Positions 63,701-64,000 of a stretch of DNA of 64,000 nucleotides are shown one piece after another. Below the pieces are notes generated by a model. It was given only the letters and a program-made list of their open reading frames with translations, was not told where the DNA came from and ran no database searches. A program made the translations under genes and the position numbers. The DNA lies in the NCBI RefSeq assembly GCF_014284175.1, contig NZ_JACOGA010000017.1, forward strand, positions 1 to 64,000, written 5' to 3'. Every line of letters begins with the position of its first letter. The stretch's first letter is position 1. Source of the DNA: Affinundibacterium flavidum. Its GTDB lineage: Bacteria > Pseudomonadota > Gammaproteobacteria > Burkholderiales > Burkholderiaceae_D.

Positions 63701-64000
63701 CATATTTGACTCAACTTCTGCAAGAGACTACGCAACGGGTTATCTGCTAGTCGCACCGATAGCCACATACTGATCCAGGTTATGAAAGCAATATTTGATG
63801 AGATGGAAGAGAAAAGATCATGCTCGATATTTTGCGTAGCCTGCATAGGCTGCATTGACTTCACAAATAGCGGCAAATTCTCCGGTAAAAGGCTCGCATC
63901 AATTGCCACACATTGCTCGACACTTTGCAGAAGAGTACATTCATCAAATATCGCATCAAAATCTATCGTCACTTCCGACAAACATTTTTTTAATACGAGT
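60754..64000 (-). CDS. Contractile injection system tape-measure-family protein (5' end may lie beyond the window)
   Basis: At least 1075 residues from a possible TTG at 63981; the frame stays open to base 64000, so the gene may begin outside. The C-terminal part matches the CIS tape-measure family: YINNAGLVLVAPYIQRLFSI, AERAVHLLQYIVNGK, NKLLCGIHGG, VIGHWKTLGNTSIEGLQQTF, REGKLFKQEDAWQLTI and MLLDQLPWSFALIRFPWM. The middle is diverged helical repeat. Two four-residue repeat tracts interrupt it: VTAG/SESA (DNA 63420-63497) and SEQI/NEQI (61690-61772). Tape-measure proteins set tube length in Afp/PVC-like particles. The structural genes expected upstream (sheath, tube, baseplate) would lie beyond 64000. 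Confidence 0.85.
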   Translation of the reverse strand, partial: LVLKKCLSEVTIDFDAIFDECTLLQSVEQCVAIDASLLPENLPLFVKSMQPMQATQNIEHDLFSSISSNIAFITWISMWLSVRLADNPLRSLLQKLSQICVDAQLENQFLAIVLQQLLAQLNAQECEEFISISQQEFSIDVSFWDALGKTKNKIEDESVFSAAVVEDNVTAGVTAGVTASESASESASVTASVTNPKAVEEPKYKNAQAVIATILGRSRLTRDVPQERAPLFALQPTALSERVIANLPALLAQAFLRGEFAAINSIWDELVACHGEVLADAARRYLGREELRHKLSIQLNVNQKRDLIRSLSTTGFHLMDEVWNNWKILDLNLPLNCTEELIYSKSFSANLQLLVSSANIEKTGVTILKQMLSALLPESISKNEFLRFAQRLQASLLLNKASANYLSKSLQEWIFGEACVQSILADVHTYDAYNQEGIYVDIQSLESKSFIQSQLLHELCQHYPQQLDGLLEHLFLSETLLENFPGNLAEHNLPRSTNSRNSSDNTSILPAAGESDRLQQLCSLPISITQWMRIVQARLRRHTLAEQGKFWQVVMRDLASMTSAPLDERSSELGDESSDEGSQNSLSPKSLEGDLSGFLRIADGKQNLGVVHALIIGLGFLIEHVKPGAPDEIYQIKVAEKNINETEIFDDIAQEIGALNTAFVENDQVSLDTLNAARENQIAFLLQRTTPLTEGEKLLLALRLQQLYEIPVECLQGSLESALSTPTVIAQFSSRLGDVDDGQISEQINAPISEQINASINEQINEQINERLGYPQLSCLLAYLNPTLCRYIPTFLEEIKTELDVSLGLDQVSTWQLIFASAFVTPRPQNLTEFKTNLIKKLAVLHQQASPDLWLRQMRACIERTEYKDVKDAVMSFSNPTEKLDAIVSSPQDLFKVDGKPEMPANSQSEEMKFSTSAYINNAGLVLVAPYIQRLFSIFELTKEGQFIDDNAAERAVHLLQYIVNGKVETPEYQLSLNKLLCGIHGGKPIVRSIVMTDHEIEVIAQMLQGVIGHWKTLGNTSIEGLQQTFFQREGKLFKQEDAWQLTITQSTFDMLLDQLPWSFALIRFPWMDAALHVNWR
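61690..61772 (-). repeat. 12-bp repeat tract inside the tape-measure gene (SEQI/NEQI)
   Basis: About seven in-frame variants of TTTGCTCATTGA on the plus strand encode four-residue units (SEQI, NAPI, SEQI, NASI, NEQI, NEQI, NERL) on the minus strand. Frame is kept. Confidence 0.85.
63420..63497 (-). repeat. 12-bp repeat tract inside the tape-measure gene (VTAG/SESA)
   Basis: Six or more in-frame 12-bp units (variants of CACTTGCTGTCA on the plus strand) encode VTAG, VTAG, VTAS, ESAS, ESAS, VTAS and VTNP on the minus strand. It forms a low-complexity linker between the N-terminal and middle regions. Confidence 0.85.

Noticed and set aside
55963..64000. Prophage tail module
   Set aside because: The AAA+ ATPase and the tape-measure C-terminal signature are those of eCIS particles; no integrase, capsid, terminase or lysis genes are seen in the window.

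Overview
The window looks like chromosomal DNA of a betaproteobacterium, most likely Burkholderiales/Oxalobacteraceae (Undibacterium-like). This is inferred from moderate GC with AT-rich spacers, a complete mannose-sensitive hemagglutinin (MSHA) type IV pilus locus, a MoxR-DUF58-TgpA cluster, NnrS, and several TonB-linked nutrient genes. No rRNA, tRNA or CRISPR array was seen.

Layout. 1-960 is a mobile-DNA corner: the last 35 codons of an IS110-type transposase, then a REP-associated tyrosine transposase (RAYT) between two inverted pairs of REP palindromes. 1089-5021 holds nnrS, a class V aminotransferase (cysteine desulfurase-like), a cytosolic 5'-nucleotidase and a GNAT acetyltransferase. 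5235-9595 encodes an ALDH7/antiquitin-type dehydrogenase, a hydroxylysine-kinase-like phosphotransferase and a PLP phospho-lyase. Together these could form the 5-hydroxylysine to 2-aminoadipate route known from animals. 9734-15589 is a TonB-dependent receptor divergent from a secreted S9 peptidase. 15676-25191 has a ClpP-fold-like periplasmic protein, a small TonB-C protein, a four-PAS GGDEF-EAL protein and two translationally coupled secreted amidohydrolases. 25516-29978 is a regulator-rich, AT-rich accessory stretch: a PAS-AraC regulator, a DapA-like aldolase with foreign codon use, a MITE-like element, an 8-bp tandem array and a GntR/FCD regulator. 30132-33330 has an M28 peptidase, a small membrane protein and the RbgA/YlqF GTPase.

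33547-49997 (minus strand) is an MSHA pilus locus in transcription order mshE-G-A-C-D-O-P-Q-I-I2-J-K-L-M-N. It has the assembly ATPase, platform protein, pilins, PilM/N/O-like inner-membrane proteins, secretin, AAA protein and TPR protein. Divergent from it, 50375-55767 encodes MoxR, DUF58, a TgpA transglutaminase and an MltB-type lytic transglycosylase with an (Asn-Lys-Ser)10 linker.

55963-64000 (minus strand) is the end of an extracellular contractile injection system (eCIS) locus. It has a tape-measure-family protein running off the window, its AAA+ ATPase, and a coupled 1130-residue secreted/membrane protein that I do not recognise. That last protein has a peptidoglycan-binding-like segment, a degenerate GH18-like barrel and three membrane helices.

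The least explained signals are: (i) an 81-nt repeat present twice, at 6937 and 28091, in which the flanking framework is conserved while the two hairpin stems differ in sequence but keep their pairing; (ii) the eCIS-coupled envelope protein; (iii) the compact hydroxylysine-type cluster.
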